This document shows, one piece after another, positions 25,996-34,766 of a stretch of DNA of 64,000 nucleotides. The translations under genes and the position numbers were made by a program. The first letter of the stretch is position 1; each line of letters opens with the position of its first letter. Below the pieces are notes generated by a model. The model was not told the DNA's origin. It did not search any database and saw only the letters and a list, made by a program, of their open reading frames with translations. Origin of the DNA: Methylotenera_A sp963701715 (GTDB taxonomy: Bacteria; Pseudomonadota; Gammaproteobacteria; Burkholderiales; Methylophilaceae); the NCBI GenBank assembly GCA_963701715.1, contig CAVPAX010000004.1, positions 124,001 to 188,000 on the forward strand, read 5' to 3'.

Positions 25996-26535
25996 TCAAG
26001 CAAGACCAATAGAAATGAACGCAATGACATACCCTATGGCTGCACCGGCCAACACATCGCTTGGGTAATGCAAACCTAAAATCACACGCGACATCGCCAC
26101 CATGACGATGAATGAAATAAGCACTATTGCAAGCACGGGGAAATAAAAAAGGGCAACCAAACCAAATGCGACCGCGTGAAGCGTGTGCCCAGAGGGGAAG
26201 CTAAAATGATCCAAAGGCTTACCGGAAAGAAACACATCCTGACGCACTTGATAGGGGCGCGGGCGATGGGTTTTATGCTTAAGCCATTTGTAAATGAGCG
26301 TACCTGATAAGCCGGCTGCCAGCATATGTAATACCGGCTTGATACCATCAGCCTGCTGCGTAACCAGAATCGCAAACATCAAGATGTACCAAAATACGCC
26401 ATCACCCAAACGGCTGATGATGCGAAACCATTCACGGATCAATCGATACTGGCTAGTTTGACTGACTGTCACGCATAGCGCGCTATCAATGGCCTGCATG
26501 CGGCTTAACATTTGAATCATACGCATGATATGCAC
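25996..26535 (-). CDS. PAP2 family lipid phosphatase
   Basis: This is a 179-aa membrane phosphatase. The three-part active site is complete: KHKTHRPRP (KX6RP), SFPSGHTLHA (PSGH) and SRVILGLHYPSDV (SRX5HX3D). Four to five hydrophobic segments surround it. Family members act on phosphatidate, phosphatidylglycerol phosphate or undecaprenyl pyrophosphate. Beside a phospholipase C and a diacylglycerol-type glycosyltransferase, a phosphatidate phosphatase role would fit. Several ATGs (residues 1, 4, 6, 9, 13) make the exact start uncertain. A weak Pho-like pair (26611-26594, minus strand) lies about 60-75 bp upstream. Confidence 0.9.
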   Translation of the reverse strand: MHIMRMIQMLSRMQAIDSALCVTVSQTSQYRLIREWFRIISRLGDGVFWYILMFAILVTQQADGIKPVLHMLAAGLSGTLIYKWLKHKTHRPRPYQVRQDVFLSGKPLDHFSFPSGHTLHAVAFGLVALFYFPVLAIVLISFIVMVAMSRVILGLHYPSDVLAGAAIGYVIAFISIGLA

Positions 26536-26719
26536 TCACAATATTTCATGCGAGCAGTGTGCATGTGGTTTATGACGAATTGATTAAACCCAGATGAAGA
26601 TTATGTGACGTAAGCTATTGATAAATAATGATTTATATTGCTATATGAGTGGAGTCAGTTAAAAGCAACTGCTCTGCAGACCAATATACATGCGGTCTTC
26701 CAGGCCTGCTCATTTTGAA

Positions 26720-26974
26720 TTATCGATGCCTTAGTTTTAACCAAAGCACTGTGCAAGCCAGCACCAGCGTGACGACGTTCGCCGCCACAACCGGCCAACT
26801 GGCGATTTTTATGCCGTAGACGATCCAGCCCAGCACGCCCGCACTGAAGATGCTGTACATAGGCAGCGAAACGCCTGATAAATCGCGGGTTTTCAGCGAA
26901 TGCAGCACTTGCGGCACAAAGGCAAATGTGGTTAAAAATGCGGAGAAATAGCCGATAAAATCTGTTGTGTTCAT
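26720..26974 (-). CDS. SemiSWEET-type (PQ-loop) small membrane transporter
   Basis: The 84-aa protein has three transmembrane helices and the PQ motif in FAFVPQVLHSLKTRDLSGVS, the layout of a bacterial SemiSWEET, which dimerises to move sugars by facilitated diffusion. It is isolated between a PAP2 gene and a HAD phosphatase, so the substrate cannot be guessed. A dispersed repeat begins about 35 bp upstream of its start. Confidence 0.85.
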   Translation of the reverse strand: MNTTDFIGYFSAFLTTFAFVPQVLHSLKTRDLSGVSLPMYSIFSAGVLGWIVYGIKIASWPVVAANVVTLVLACTVLWLKLRHR

Positions 26975-27008
26975 GTTTAAATTTTCAATAAAAATAGTTT
27001 ACTAGAAA

Positions 27009-27120
27009 CTTTTGCACAACGTGACGAGCGATGATAAGACGAGGCAAAAAAGGCGAAAACCGGAACATATGGGTTATATGTGAGGATTTTGAGCCATTTT
27101 TTAACAAAGTATTATCGAGC
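27009..27120 (-). repeat. Dispersed intergenic repeat, copy 2 (inverted relative to copy 1)
   Basis: The minus strand of this segment aligns with 8900-9013. The conserved blocks are CTCGATAATACT, CTCAAAATCCTCA, GTTCCGGTTTT and GTCTTATCATCGC, followed by TTGTGCAAAAG against TTGTGCAGAAG. It fills most of the gap between the SemiSWEET start and the HAD gene stop. No coding frame spans it. Confidence 0.75.
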
Positions 27121-27135
27121 GCAGTAGTTGTAATT

Positions 27136-27942
27136 TTAGTTATGGAAAGTAATCCAGTCAGTATGTATCTTATCCCAATCCTGCAGCGCCAAACCATGCG
27201 CATTAAACAATTCACGAATCTGATGCGAATCCCACTTCAGAACATCCTCAAGAATCGGCACCAATACGCTCACTGCGCTGTCACTCAGCACGGTTCGATG
27301 AGCGATACGTCCAATCGACTTGGTCTCTGAAACCGCGACAGTATGCCCATCACGGCTATTCACATCGTGCATCACATAGAGATCGGAGCTGCCATCACCC
27401 ACGTAAATCACACGGTCCGGACTCATCTGCAGTTTTTGTTCCAGCTCTTGCAACACGGCCACTTTGCCGTTGCCCGCCGGCACACTGATGACATTGCTAA
27501 TCTCACCTGTATCTGCATCAAACTCAAATTCCGAGCCAAATACGTTCTCTGGTGGAACAATTCCCTCAAGCGCCGAACGTACCACCGCTGCAGGCCCGGC
27601 GGAAATCACATAGAACTTAAATCGGTACCCATCCAAACCATCATTCAAAATTTCGGTAAACAGCTTAACATTGTCTTTCAGGCGAACGCGTTTGCCAGCC
27701 TCAACCAAGTGCTCCATCCGCACACCGCGAAATGCAGGGTCGTGTCGCAGTAAATAAGCCAGCTCAGCGCCCTGCTGTACCAGCTTGGAGCGCGCAAGCC
27801 CCGCCACTTTTTCCTCATAATCTGATATGCCAAGCATCTCAGCCAGCACATGGCCAGAATCATTGAAACTCAATGTCTGGTCGAAATCACTCGCCACAAG
27901 ATACTCAACAGTAATCTCAGGCTTAGTATTCATTATATTCAC
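27136..27942 (-). CDS. HAD-superfamily phosphatase, SerB-like subfamily IB
   Basis: This is a 268-aa cytoplasmic hydrolase. Motif I is ASDFDQTLS with the two catalytic aspartates, motif II is VISAGPAAV, the motif III lysine is in AGNGKVAVLQ, and motif IV is VIYVGDGSSDLYVM. A helical cap lies between motifs I and II. The order resembles phosphoserine phosphatase-like HAD enzymes, but the substrate is not evident. The start is probably GTG at 27942, with AAAGGA 10 bases upstream; an ATG three codons later is possible. Confidence 0.85.
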   Translation of the reverse strand: MNIMNTKPEITVEYLVASDFDQTLSFNDSGHVLAEMLGISDYEEKVAGLARSKLVQQGAELAYLLRHDPAFRGVRMEHLVEAGKRVRLKDNVKLFTEILNDGLDGYRFKFYVISAGPAAVVRSALEGIVPPENVFGSEFEFDADTGEISNVISVPAGNGKVAVLQELEQKLQMSPDRVIYVGDGSSDLYVMHDVNSRDGHTVAVSETKSIGRIAHRTVLSDSAVSVLVPILEDVLKWDSHQIRELFNAHGLALQDWDKIHTDWITFHN

Positions 27943-28328
27943 GTTGTTTTTTTCCTTTATGATTTCAAACTCCTCAAAACGCTATATCGCTAAGCTCGCA
28001 TAAGTCATGCCAGTTCTAAATATGGGGGTTAATTAATAAAATTAAAGTAGCCATCATATGCAAACATCAGATAGATATTGGCTTTCAGCGTAGTTTAATG
28101 GTTTGTTTTGACTAAATGATGACAGCAGCTATTGCTTATTTGAGCGATGAAATGGGTTAAAACAGTGCATTTTTAGCGCTCATGAACACATATAGCTTTT
28201 ACCGGCACATGGAATTAGAGAATATTGTGCCTACATATAACAATACGTTATTAAAATATAAAAATTAATTATTAGATTGTATATGTAAACCTCTATAGAA
28301 TCTGGCGTTTTAATATCAGTTAGTTGTT
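27943..28328. other. 386-bp AT-rich intergenic region with no gene seen
   Basis: This gap separates the divergent HAD phosphatase and TauE/SafE genes. I find no open frame of credible length, no tRNA, no strong terminator and no Pho box. It must hold the promoters of both genes; TAGAAT at 28296-28301 is a possible -10 for the transporter. Confidence 0.6.
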
Positions 28329-29303
28329 ATGAAAGTTCGCCGCTTAGACATAGACGATAAAATCATCAGCCAGCCGCACCTTAATATTGGCCTGCCTCCT
28401 GCCGAATATGACGTCACCCACGCATCAGATCATCCGCTGCTTAGAATAGCCAGTTATATCATCGTCGCTGTTCTAACCGGACTTATTTTTTATTTCACAT
28501 ATCAGATATTTTTTGGCAACAACGGCCTGAGCGGCGGTGAAATTATTGCCAATGCGCTGCAAGACCCGATGTTTTGGAGCGCCATAGCTGTCGGGCTGCT
28601 GGCACAAGTAATTGACGGTGCTCTCGGCATGGCTTACGGTGTAACCTCAACCAGCTTTTTGTTAGCGGCGGGGGCATCGCCTGCCTTGGCCAGTGGGGCC
28701 ACGCATTTGGCAGAAGTATTTACCACAGGAGTTTCCGGTATCGCACACCTGAAAATGGGCAATGTGAATAAAAAACTATTCTTCAGCCTGCTGATTCCCG
28801 GCATTCTTGGCGCGCTCATCGGCACCTATGTTTTGGGCAATATCGATGGAAAGATACTTAAACCTTATATTAGTGGCTACTTGTTGCTAATGGGTTTATA
28901 CGTGCTAAGCAAAGCTTTTCGTCATATTCAAGCTAGGCATGAAATCAACACCGCTAAGATTGTACCTTTGGCACTTTTTGGTGGCTTTATGGATACCACT
29001 GGCGGTGGTGGCTGGGGACCAATTGTTACAACGACACTCTTAGGTTCAGGTCACGATCCTAGAACCACTATAGGTTCAGTCAATTTTGCCGAGTTTTTTC
29101 TAACAGTGACAGCGGCTGCCGCGCTTTTTTCAATACTAGATCATACGGTTTGGATTATTGTATCCGGCTTAGTGGTTGGAGGTTTATTTGCAGCACCATT
29201 TGCGGCTTACATCACTAAGCATATTAGGACTAAAACTTTGTTAATTTTAGTCGGTAGTTTAATTAGCATAATTAGTACATTTAATCTGTGTAAGGCTTTT
29301 TAA
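28329..29303 (+). CDS. TauE/SafE family sulfite/anion exporter
   Basis: This 324-aa membrane protein has a cytoplasmic N-terminal segment of about 40 residues and roughly eight helices. The duplicated TauE/SafE repeats show as VIDGALGMAYGVTSTSFLLA and GGFMDTTGGGGWGPIVTTTL. Family members export sulfite or sulfonates. The next gene is metY, a sulfhydrylase, so a sulfur-linked role is plausible, though transcription is not obviously shared (gap about 158 bp). Confidence 0.88.
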   Translation: MKVRRLDIDDKIISQPHLNIGLPPAEYDVTHASDHPLLRIASYIIVAVLTGLIFYFTYQIFFGNNGLSGGEIIANALQDPMFWSAIAVGLLAQVIDGALGMAYGVTSTSFLLAAGASPALASGATHLAEVFTTGVSGIAHLKMGNVNKKLFFSLLIPGILGALIGTYVLGNIDGKILKPYISGYLLLMGLYVLSKAFRHIQARHEINTAKIVPLALFGGFMDTTGGGGWGPIVTTTLLGSGHDPRTTIGSVNFAEFFLTVTAAAALFSILDHTVWIIVSGLVVGGLFAAPFAAYITKHIRTKTLLILVGSLISIISTFNLCKAF

Positions 29304-29461
29304 AAAAACTTTTATAAATTTTAGCTTTGGCAATTTTATATTTAAGTATTAATAAAAAACACTAAGTTTATATTGTTTAAATATTTACGCCTTACCCAAT
29401 AATTGCGTATAGTCATCATACTTATGCGTTGATGATTAACCGGTACTTGAAAGGCAAATAT

Positions 29462-30733
29462 ATGAAACTGGATACCATTGCAGTGCATGGCGGATACACC
29501 CCAGACCCAACCACTAAAGCGGTCGCGGTGCCTATTTATCAAACTACCTCTTACGCATTTGACGACACCCAGCACGGTGCCGATTTGTTTGATTTAAAAG
29601 TCGCTGGCAATATTTACACGCGCATTATGAACCCGACCAGCGACGTGCTGGAAAAGCGCGTGGCCGAGTTGGAAGGCGGCATTGCAGGGCTCGCACTGGC
29701 TTCTGGCATGGCTGCAATCACCTATTCAATCATGACGATTGCCGAAGCGGGCGATAACATCGTATCAGCCTCAACGCTCTATGGTGGAACATATAACCTG
29801 TTTGCGCATACTTTGCCGCAGTATGGCATCAACGTGCGCTTCGCGGATTATCGCGAGCCTGACGCATTTGCCAAACTAATTGACGACAAAACCAAAGCCA
29901 TCTTTTGCGAGTCTGTCGGCAACCCCCTTGGCAATATTACCGATTTTGAAAAACTGGCCAAAATTGCACACGATCACGGCATTCCGCTTATAGTCGATAA
30001 CACCGTGCCATCACCCTATTTATGCCGCCCCATTGAGTTTGGCGCAGATATCGTAGTGCATGCGCTTACCAAATATTTAGGCGGCCATGGCAACAGCATT
30101 GGTGGCGCCATTGTCGATAGCGGCAAGTTTCCTTGGGCAGAACATAAAGCACGCTTTAAACGTTTAAACGAGCCAGATGTGTCTTATCACGGCGTGGTAT
30201 ATACCGAGGCACTTGGACCAGCCGCGTACATCGGGCGCGCCCGCGTGGTGCCGCTACGCAATACCGGCGCGGCAATCTCGCCATTTAACTCATTTTTAAT
30301 TCTGCAAGGCATTGAAACCCTGGCGCTGCGCATGGATAGAATCTGCGAAAACACTTTAAAAGTAGCGCAATTTTTACAATCGCACCCCAAAGCCAGCTGG
30401 GTCAATTACGCAGGATTGGCGAACCACGCCGATAAACCTTTGGTGGACAAATACATGGGCGGCCGCGCATCGGGTATTTTAACTTTTGGCGTAAAAGAAG
30501 GTGCAAAAGGCGGCGCGCGCTTTCAGGACGCACTTAAACTAATTACCCGCCTGGTGAATATTGGCGATGCAAAATCGCTGGCTTGTCACCCTGCCAGCAC
30601 CACACACCGCCAGCTTGGCCCGGAAGAACTTAAAAAGGCAGGCGTTTCAGAAGATATGGTGCGCTTATCGATTGGGATTGAGCACATTGATGATATCTTA
30701 GAAGATCTAGAACAAGCGCTGGCTAAAGTGTAA
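29462..30733 (+). CDS. metY: O-acetylhomoserine sulfhydrylase (MetY)
   Basis: This PLP enzyme makes homocysteine from O-acetylhomoserine and sulfide. The 423-aa protein starts MKLDTIAVHGGYTPDPTTKA after an AAAGG ribosome binding site; the frame opens 11 codons earlier but that start is poorer. Family motifs include YTRIMNPTSDVLEKRVAELE, ASGMAAITY, the PLP-lysine segment HALTKYLGGHGN, and SLACHPASTTH with LGPEELKKAGVSEDMVRLSI. A 24-codon near-copy of its 3' end lies about 1.9 kb downstream, after the phosphorylase gene. Confidence 0.95.
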   Translation: MKLDTIAVHGGYTPDPTTKAVAVPIYQTTSYAFDDTQHGADLFDLKVAGNIYTRIMNPTSDVLEKRVAELEGGIAGLALASGMAAITYSIMTIAEAGDNIVSASTLYGGTYNLFAHTLPQYGINVRFADYREPDAFAKLIDDKTKAIFCESVGNPLGNITDFEKLAKIAHDHGIPLIVDNTVPSPYLCRPIEFGADIVVHALTKYLGGHGNSIGGAIVDSGKFPWAEHKARFKRLNEPDVSYHGVVYTEALGPAAYIGRARVVPLRNTGAAISPFNSFLILQGIETLALRMDRICENTLKVAQFLQSHPKASWVNYAGLANHADKPLVDKYMGGRASGILTFGVKEGAKGGARFQDALKLITRLVNIGDAKSLACHPASTTHRQLGPEELKKAGVSEDMVRLSIGIEHIDDILEDLEQALAKV

Positions 30734-30919
30734 CTCATTATTTTATTGTCGTTTTTTGAACTATCTAAATCACCAAACCCTTGGGAATCACCATCTGCGA
30801 ATCGGCATAGGATTTGATTGATATATATCAAAAGTATTCCTGGCAAGCACGTTACCATGCACTTAAATATTGATGTTGACTCGGATAAATGATTCAAAAT
30901 AACACTATGCAGGACAGCC

Positions 30920-32614
30920 ATGCTTGAGGAATTCACGCATTTTCCACGTGTAGCCTACTTCTCTATGGAGATCGCTTTGCGTAATGAGATTCCAACTTAC
31001 GCGGGCGGTTTAGGTGTGTTAGCTGGCGACATGGTACGTTCGGCAGCGGATTTAATGTTGCCCATGGTTGCGGTAAGTTTAGTTAGTCGTGCAGGATATT
31101 TTCGCCAAAAAATTGATGAGCAAGGACATCAGGTAGAGCTTCCTGATTTTTGGCAACCTGAGCTCTGGGCGAAGCCACTGGATGCCAAAGTAGCCGTAAC
31201 AATTGAAGGCCGTCTAGTTTGGATAGGCGCTTGGCTCTATCTAGTAGAGGGACTTAGCGGTGGCAAGCAACCGGTGCTTCTTCTAGATACCGACCTTAAT
31301 GATAATAGCGCTGAAGACCGTGAACTCACGCACAACCTTTACGGCGGAGACTCTTCCTACCGCCTGAAGCAAGAGATTGTGCTAGGCATTGGTGGTGTCC
31401 GGTTATTGCAAGCTCTGGGCTTTACCATTTTTCATTACCATATGAATGAAGGCCACTCTGCCTTACTCGGCATGGAATTGTTGCATCGATATGCTCACCC
31501 TTTGGAAGAACTGAGAGAGGGTGAGCCGCGTTATGACATTCCCCGTGTACGTGAGATGTGTAGTTTCACAACCCATACCCCGGTTGAAGCAGGACACGAC
31601 CGCTTTGATTATGCGTTAGTGCGTCGAGTTTTTGATACCATTTTTGACATACCCACAATTAAGCATCTAGCTGGGGAAGATTCACTGAATATGACGCGCC
31701 TGGCTTTAAATTTGAGTGAGTATGTGAATGGGGTTGCAAAAAGCCATGCAGATATTTCCAATAAAATGTTCCCAGGTTATCGAGTACATGCCATTACCAA
31801 CGGTGTACATCCTTTGACTTGGACTTCTGACAGTTTTCGCGAGCTTTTTAACACTCACATTCCAGGTTGGCATCACGAACCCGAGCTGCTCATACGCGCA
31901 GAGTGCTGTATCTCCGATGAAGCTATTTGGAATGCACATCAGCAAGCAAAAACAGCACTTATTGAGGAAGTGTTTGATTTGACCGGGCTAAGATTCGATC
32001 TAAAGATTCCAATTTTATCATTTGCTCGGCGCATGACGGCCTACAAGCGCCCGGATATGCTATTTGCCGATATAGAAAGATTGAAACGACTTGCCCAACA
32101 ATACCCATTTCAGATAGTGATGAGCGGTAAAGCACACCCAAGTGACGAAGGTGGTAAAGCGCTTGTTGCAGAGCTGCATGGCTACGTTAAAGAGCTGGCG
32201 GATATTATACCGACGGTGTATCTACCCAATTACAATCTGGACATTGCACATGGCATGGTTGCTGGCAGTGATGTCTGGCTTAATACGCCACTTCGCCCAT
32301 ATGAAGCTTCTGGCACAAGCGGCATGAAAGCCGCAATCAATGGCGTTCCTAGCCTATCGATACTTGATGGCTGGTGGATTGAAGGCTGCATTGAAGGAAT
32401 CACCGGTTGGGCCATTGGTAACGTGACCAGCAGCAATGGAAATGATGCCATTGACCTCTATGACAAGCTGGAACGCGTGGTGTTGCCGCTTTATTATAAT
32501 CAGGATAAAAGTGGCTGGATTAAGGTCATGAAATATGCCATTAGCAAAAATGCATCTTACTTCAACAGCCATCGCATGATGCGCCGCTACCTGATAGAAG
32601 CTTACACCAGATGA
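30920..32614 (+). CDS. Alpha-glucan phosphorylase (short GT35 form)
   Basis: It cleaves alpha-glucans to glucose 1-phosphate with PLP. The 564-aa protein is of the compact bacterial/archaeal type (TIGR02094-like) rather than the ~800-aa E. coli GlgP. Visible motifs are YFSMEIALRNEIPTYAGGLG at the start, HYHMNEGHSALLGMEL, ARRMTAYKRPDMLF, VMSGKAHPSDEGGKA and the PLP-lysine region EASGTSGMKAAINGVPS. AGGA precedes its ATG. It is sandwiched between metY and a duplicated stub of metY, which marks it as a probable later insertion. No other glycogen gene is nearby. Confidence 0.92.
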   Translation: MLEEFTHFPRVAYFSMEIALRNEIPTYAGGLGVLAGDMVRSAADLMLPMVAVSLVSRAGYFRQKIDEQGHQVELPDFWQPELWAKPLDAKVAVTIEGRLVWIGAWLYLVEGLSGGKQPVLLLDTDLNDNSAEDRELTHNLYGGDSSYRLKQEIVLGIGGVRLLQALGFTIFHYHMNEGHSALLGMELLHRYAHPLEELREGEPRYDIPRVREMCSFTTHTPVEAGHDRFDYALVRRVFDTIFDIPTIKHLAGEDSLNMTRLALNLSEYVNGVAKSHADISNKMFPGYRVHAITNGVHPLTWTSDSFRELFNTHIPGWHHEPELLIRAECCISDEAIWNAHQQAKTALIEEVFDLTGLRFDLKIPILSFARRMTAYKRPDMLFADIERLKRLAQQYPFQIVMSGKAHPSDEGGKALVAELHGYVKELADIIPTVYLPNYNLDIAHGMVAGSDVWLNTPLRPYEASGTSGMKAAINGVPSLSILDGWWIEGCIEGITGWAIGNVTSSNGNDAIDLYDKLERVVLPLYYNQDKSGWIKVMKYAISKNASYFNSHRMMRRYLIEAYTR

Positions 32615-32685
32615 GCCTATCGATTCGCATTGAGCACTTCGATGATATTTTAGAAGACCTGGAACAAGCGCCTATCAAAGTATAA
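32614..32685 (+). pseudogene. Duplicated 3' stub of metY
   Basis: Directly at the phosphorylase stop, 24 codons including a stop read SLSIRIEHFDDILEDLEQA then PIKV. The metY end reads RLSIGIEHIDDILEDLEQA then LAKV, so about 19 of 23 residues match and the DNA is also clearly alike. No start region or upstream part of metY precedes it, so it is a remnant and not a gene. Confidence 0.9.
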
Positions 32686-32866
32686 CGCTTGCGTGACTGA
32701 TTTAAGGAATTTACATTTTAAAATCTGCCTATTCCTAAAGAATATATTTGGCAGCTCTGCAGACTAATATCCATGGGTATTCGAGGGTATCGTTATTTAG
32801 CTTTTAGGGTGCACTTAGTTTAGTACAATACATAAACTATAGCGTCCTACATGGGCTAAATGAAAA

Positions 32867-33334
32867 TTATCTGAACATTGACCCGATCCAACGACCAGTC
32901 ACATTGCTTGCCGCAACTACTACAAAAGCGATCAACAAATGTTTAACAACTTCAGGAATAGGCTTCACTTTACGCTCGCTTGCCACCATATAAGTCATCA
33001 TGGTTAGAAGGAGTACGCCCCATATAATGGCTACTGTGGATGCATGCGCTAGCGGAAACAACCATACCAGAAGCACGAAACTAATACATAACAGTAACCG
33101 CGCTAGAAAGTTCGTTATGGTTCCAGTAAATGCATTTTTCTCATCGAGTTGCTCAGACTCCTGAAAGATATGAAAACTTAATGCATCAGTTAGATTATCG
33201 GCAACAGCAGCTATGAGAAGTGCGCTTACAATAGCTGCTTTTGTTGTATCAGCGGCACTAAGGCCGCTAATTAATGCCATGCTGGTTACGACTGCAGCTG
33301 TACCCCCGTAACTAATTCTGCTCGTCTTAAACAT
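32867..33334 (-). CDS. VIT/CCC1-like small integral membrane protein
   Basis: The 155-aa protein has about four to five hydrophobic segments. The start MFKTSRISYGGTAAVVTSMA and end VKHLLIAFVVVAASNVTGRWIG resemble short bacterial VIT1-type (vacuolar iron transporter family) proteins, as does the acidic stretch HIFQESEQLDEK after the second helix. Iron or manganese transport is possible but not demonstrated. It lies alone between the metY stub and glmM. Confidence 0.6.
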   Translation of the reverse strand: MFKTSRISYGGTAAVVTSMALISGLSAADTTKAAIVSALLIAAVADNLTDALSFHIFQESEQLDEKNAFTGTITNFLARLLLCISFVLLVWLFPLAHASTVAIIWGVLLLTMMTYMVASERKVKPIPEVVKHLLIAFVVVAASNVTGRWIGSMFR

Positions 33335-33349
33335 TAAGATATTACCTAA

Positions 33350-33380
33350 TTCTTATCGTAAATAAATAATGTGATAAGAA
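33350..33380. promoter_or_regulatory. Inverted repeat upstream of the VIT-like gene
   Basis: TTCTTATC (33350-33357) and GATAAGAA (33373-33380) are perfect 8-bp inverted arms 15 bp apart, 16 bp before the VIT-like start codon on the minus strand. It could be an operator for that gene. It has no T-run, so it is a poor terminator for glmM. Confidence 0.35.
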
Positions 33381-33399
33381 CATTAAATAGCAACTTTAA

Positions 33400-34755
33400 T
33401 TAGCCCGCTGACTTCTTCACAACTTCTGCAATTTCTTCGGCCAGATTTTGCACCTGTTTTGCGTCTTGGCCTTCTACCATCACGCGGATTTTTGGCTCGG
33501 TGCCGGAGGCGCGCAGTAGTACTCGCCCTGCACCATTTAAATCAGTCTCTGCCTTTTTAACTGCATTTTGAATTTGCGGTGTTTCCAAATCCAGCTTATT
33601 CTTGGTCGTCACGTTAATCAGCACTTGTGGATACAGCACCAATTCTTCGCCTATTTGCGTGAGTGTTTTTCCACTTTGTTTTAAGGCGTGCAGTACTTGC
33701 AATGCTGCGATAATCGCATCTCCGCTGGTGTGTTTATCCAGCGTAAGGATGTGGCCGGAGTTTTCACCGCCCAGTTTCCAGTTTTTGGTCTGCAATAGTT
33801 CCAGCACGTATCTATCGCCCACTTTGGCGCGCGCAAACGGGATTTGGTGTTTTTGCAATGCGTGTTCCAGCGCCAAGTTGGTCATCAAGGTACCTGCAAC
33901 GCCGCCTTTGAGCTTACCTTTGGCGTATAGCCCCAGCGCAATAATGTAAAGCAGCTGGTCGCCATCCAGCAGATTGCCGCTTGAATCCACCATCATCACA
34001 CGGTCGCCATCGCCATCAAACGCAATGCCCATATCGGCCTTGTGTGCTACAACAGCTTTCTGCAAGGCCTGCGGGTGGGTTGAGCCTACTTGCTCATTAA
34101 TATTCAGGCCGTCGGGCTGGTTGCCGATGCTGATGATTTCGGCACCCAGCTCATGAAACACATCGGGCGCAACATGGTAAGTGGCGCCGTGCGCGCAATC
34201 CAGCACGATTTTCAAACCACGCAAATCCATATCATTCGGGAAGGTGCTTTTGCAGAATTCCACATAACGTCCGGCCGCGTCATCAATGCGCCGCGCCTTG
34301 CCCAGCTTGGCAGAATCCACCACCTGCATGGGTTTATCAAGCTCGGCTTCAATAGCGTGCTCAATCTCGTCCGGCAGCTTGGTGCCTTGTGCGGAGAAAA
34401 ACTTGATGCCGTTATCGTAATAAGGGTTATGCGAAGCGGAAATGACAATGCCCGCCTGCGCGCGCAAGGCGCGTGTAAGGTAGGCCACAGCCGGCGTCGG
34501 CATAGGGCCTGTAAGCAGCACATCCACTCCCGCAGCAGATAAGCCGGATTCCAGCGCAGCTTCCAGCATGTAGCCAGAAATACGCGTATCTTTACCGATG
34601 AGCACCGCAGGGCGTGCGCCTTTTGCAAGATTGCCCTGAAGCCCAACAAATACGCGGCCTGCAGCGTAGCCCAAACGCATCACGAAATCTGGCGTAATCG
34701 GCGCATCGCCCACTTTGCCGCGAATGCCGTCTGTGCCGAAATAATTTTTACTCAT
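33400..34755 (-). CDS. glmM: Phosphoglucosamine mutase
   Basis: GlmM converts glucosamine 6-phosphate to glucosamine 1-phosphate for peptidoglycan and LPS. The 451-aa sequence begins SKNYFGTDGIRGKVGDAPIT and has the phosphoserine loop GIVISASHNPYYDNGIKFF, the metal loop AFDGDGDRVMMVD, GGENSGHIL, and the phosphate-binding RASGTEPKIRVM. It follows folP by 11 bp, the standard ftsH-folP-glmM order. Confidence 0.97.
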   Translation of the reverse strand: MSKNYFGTDGIRGKVGDAPITPDFVMRLGYAAGRVFVGLQGNLAKGARPAVLIGKDTRISGYMLEAALESGLSAAGVDVLLTGPMPTPAVAYLTRALRAQAGIVISASHNPYYDNGIKFFSAQGTKLPDEIEHAIEAELDKPMQVVDSAKLGKARRIDDAAGRYVEFCKSTFPNDMDLRGLKIVLDCAHGATYHVAPDVFHELGAEIISIGNQPDGLNINEQVGSTHPQALQKAVVAHKADMGIAFDGDGDRVMMVDSSGNLLDGDQLLYIIALGLYAKGKLKGGVAGTLMTNLALEHALQKHQIPFARAKVGDRYVLELLQTKNWKLGGENSGHILTLDKHTSGDAIIAALQVLHALKQSGKTLTQIGEELVLYPQVLINVTTKNKLDLETPQIQNAVKKAETDLNGAGRVLLRASGTEPKIRVMVEGQDAKQVQNLAEEIAEVVKKSAG

Positions 34756-34766
34756 GTTTTTCCAAT

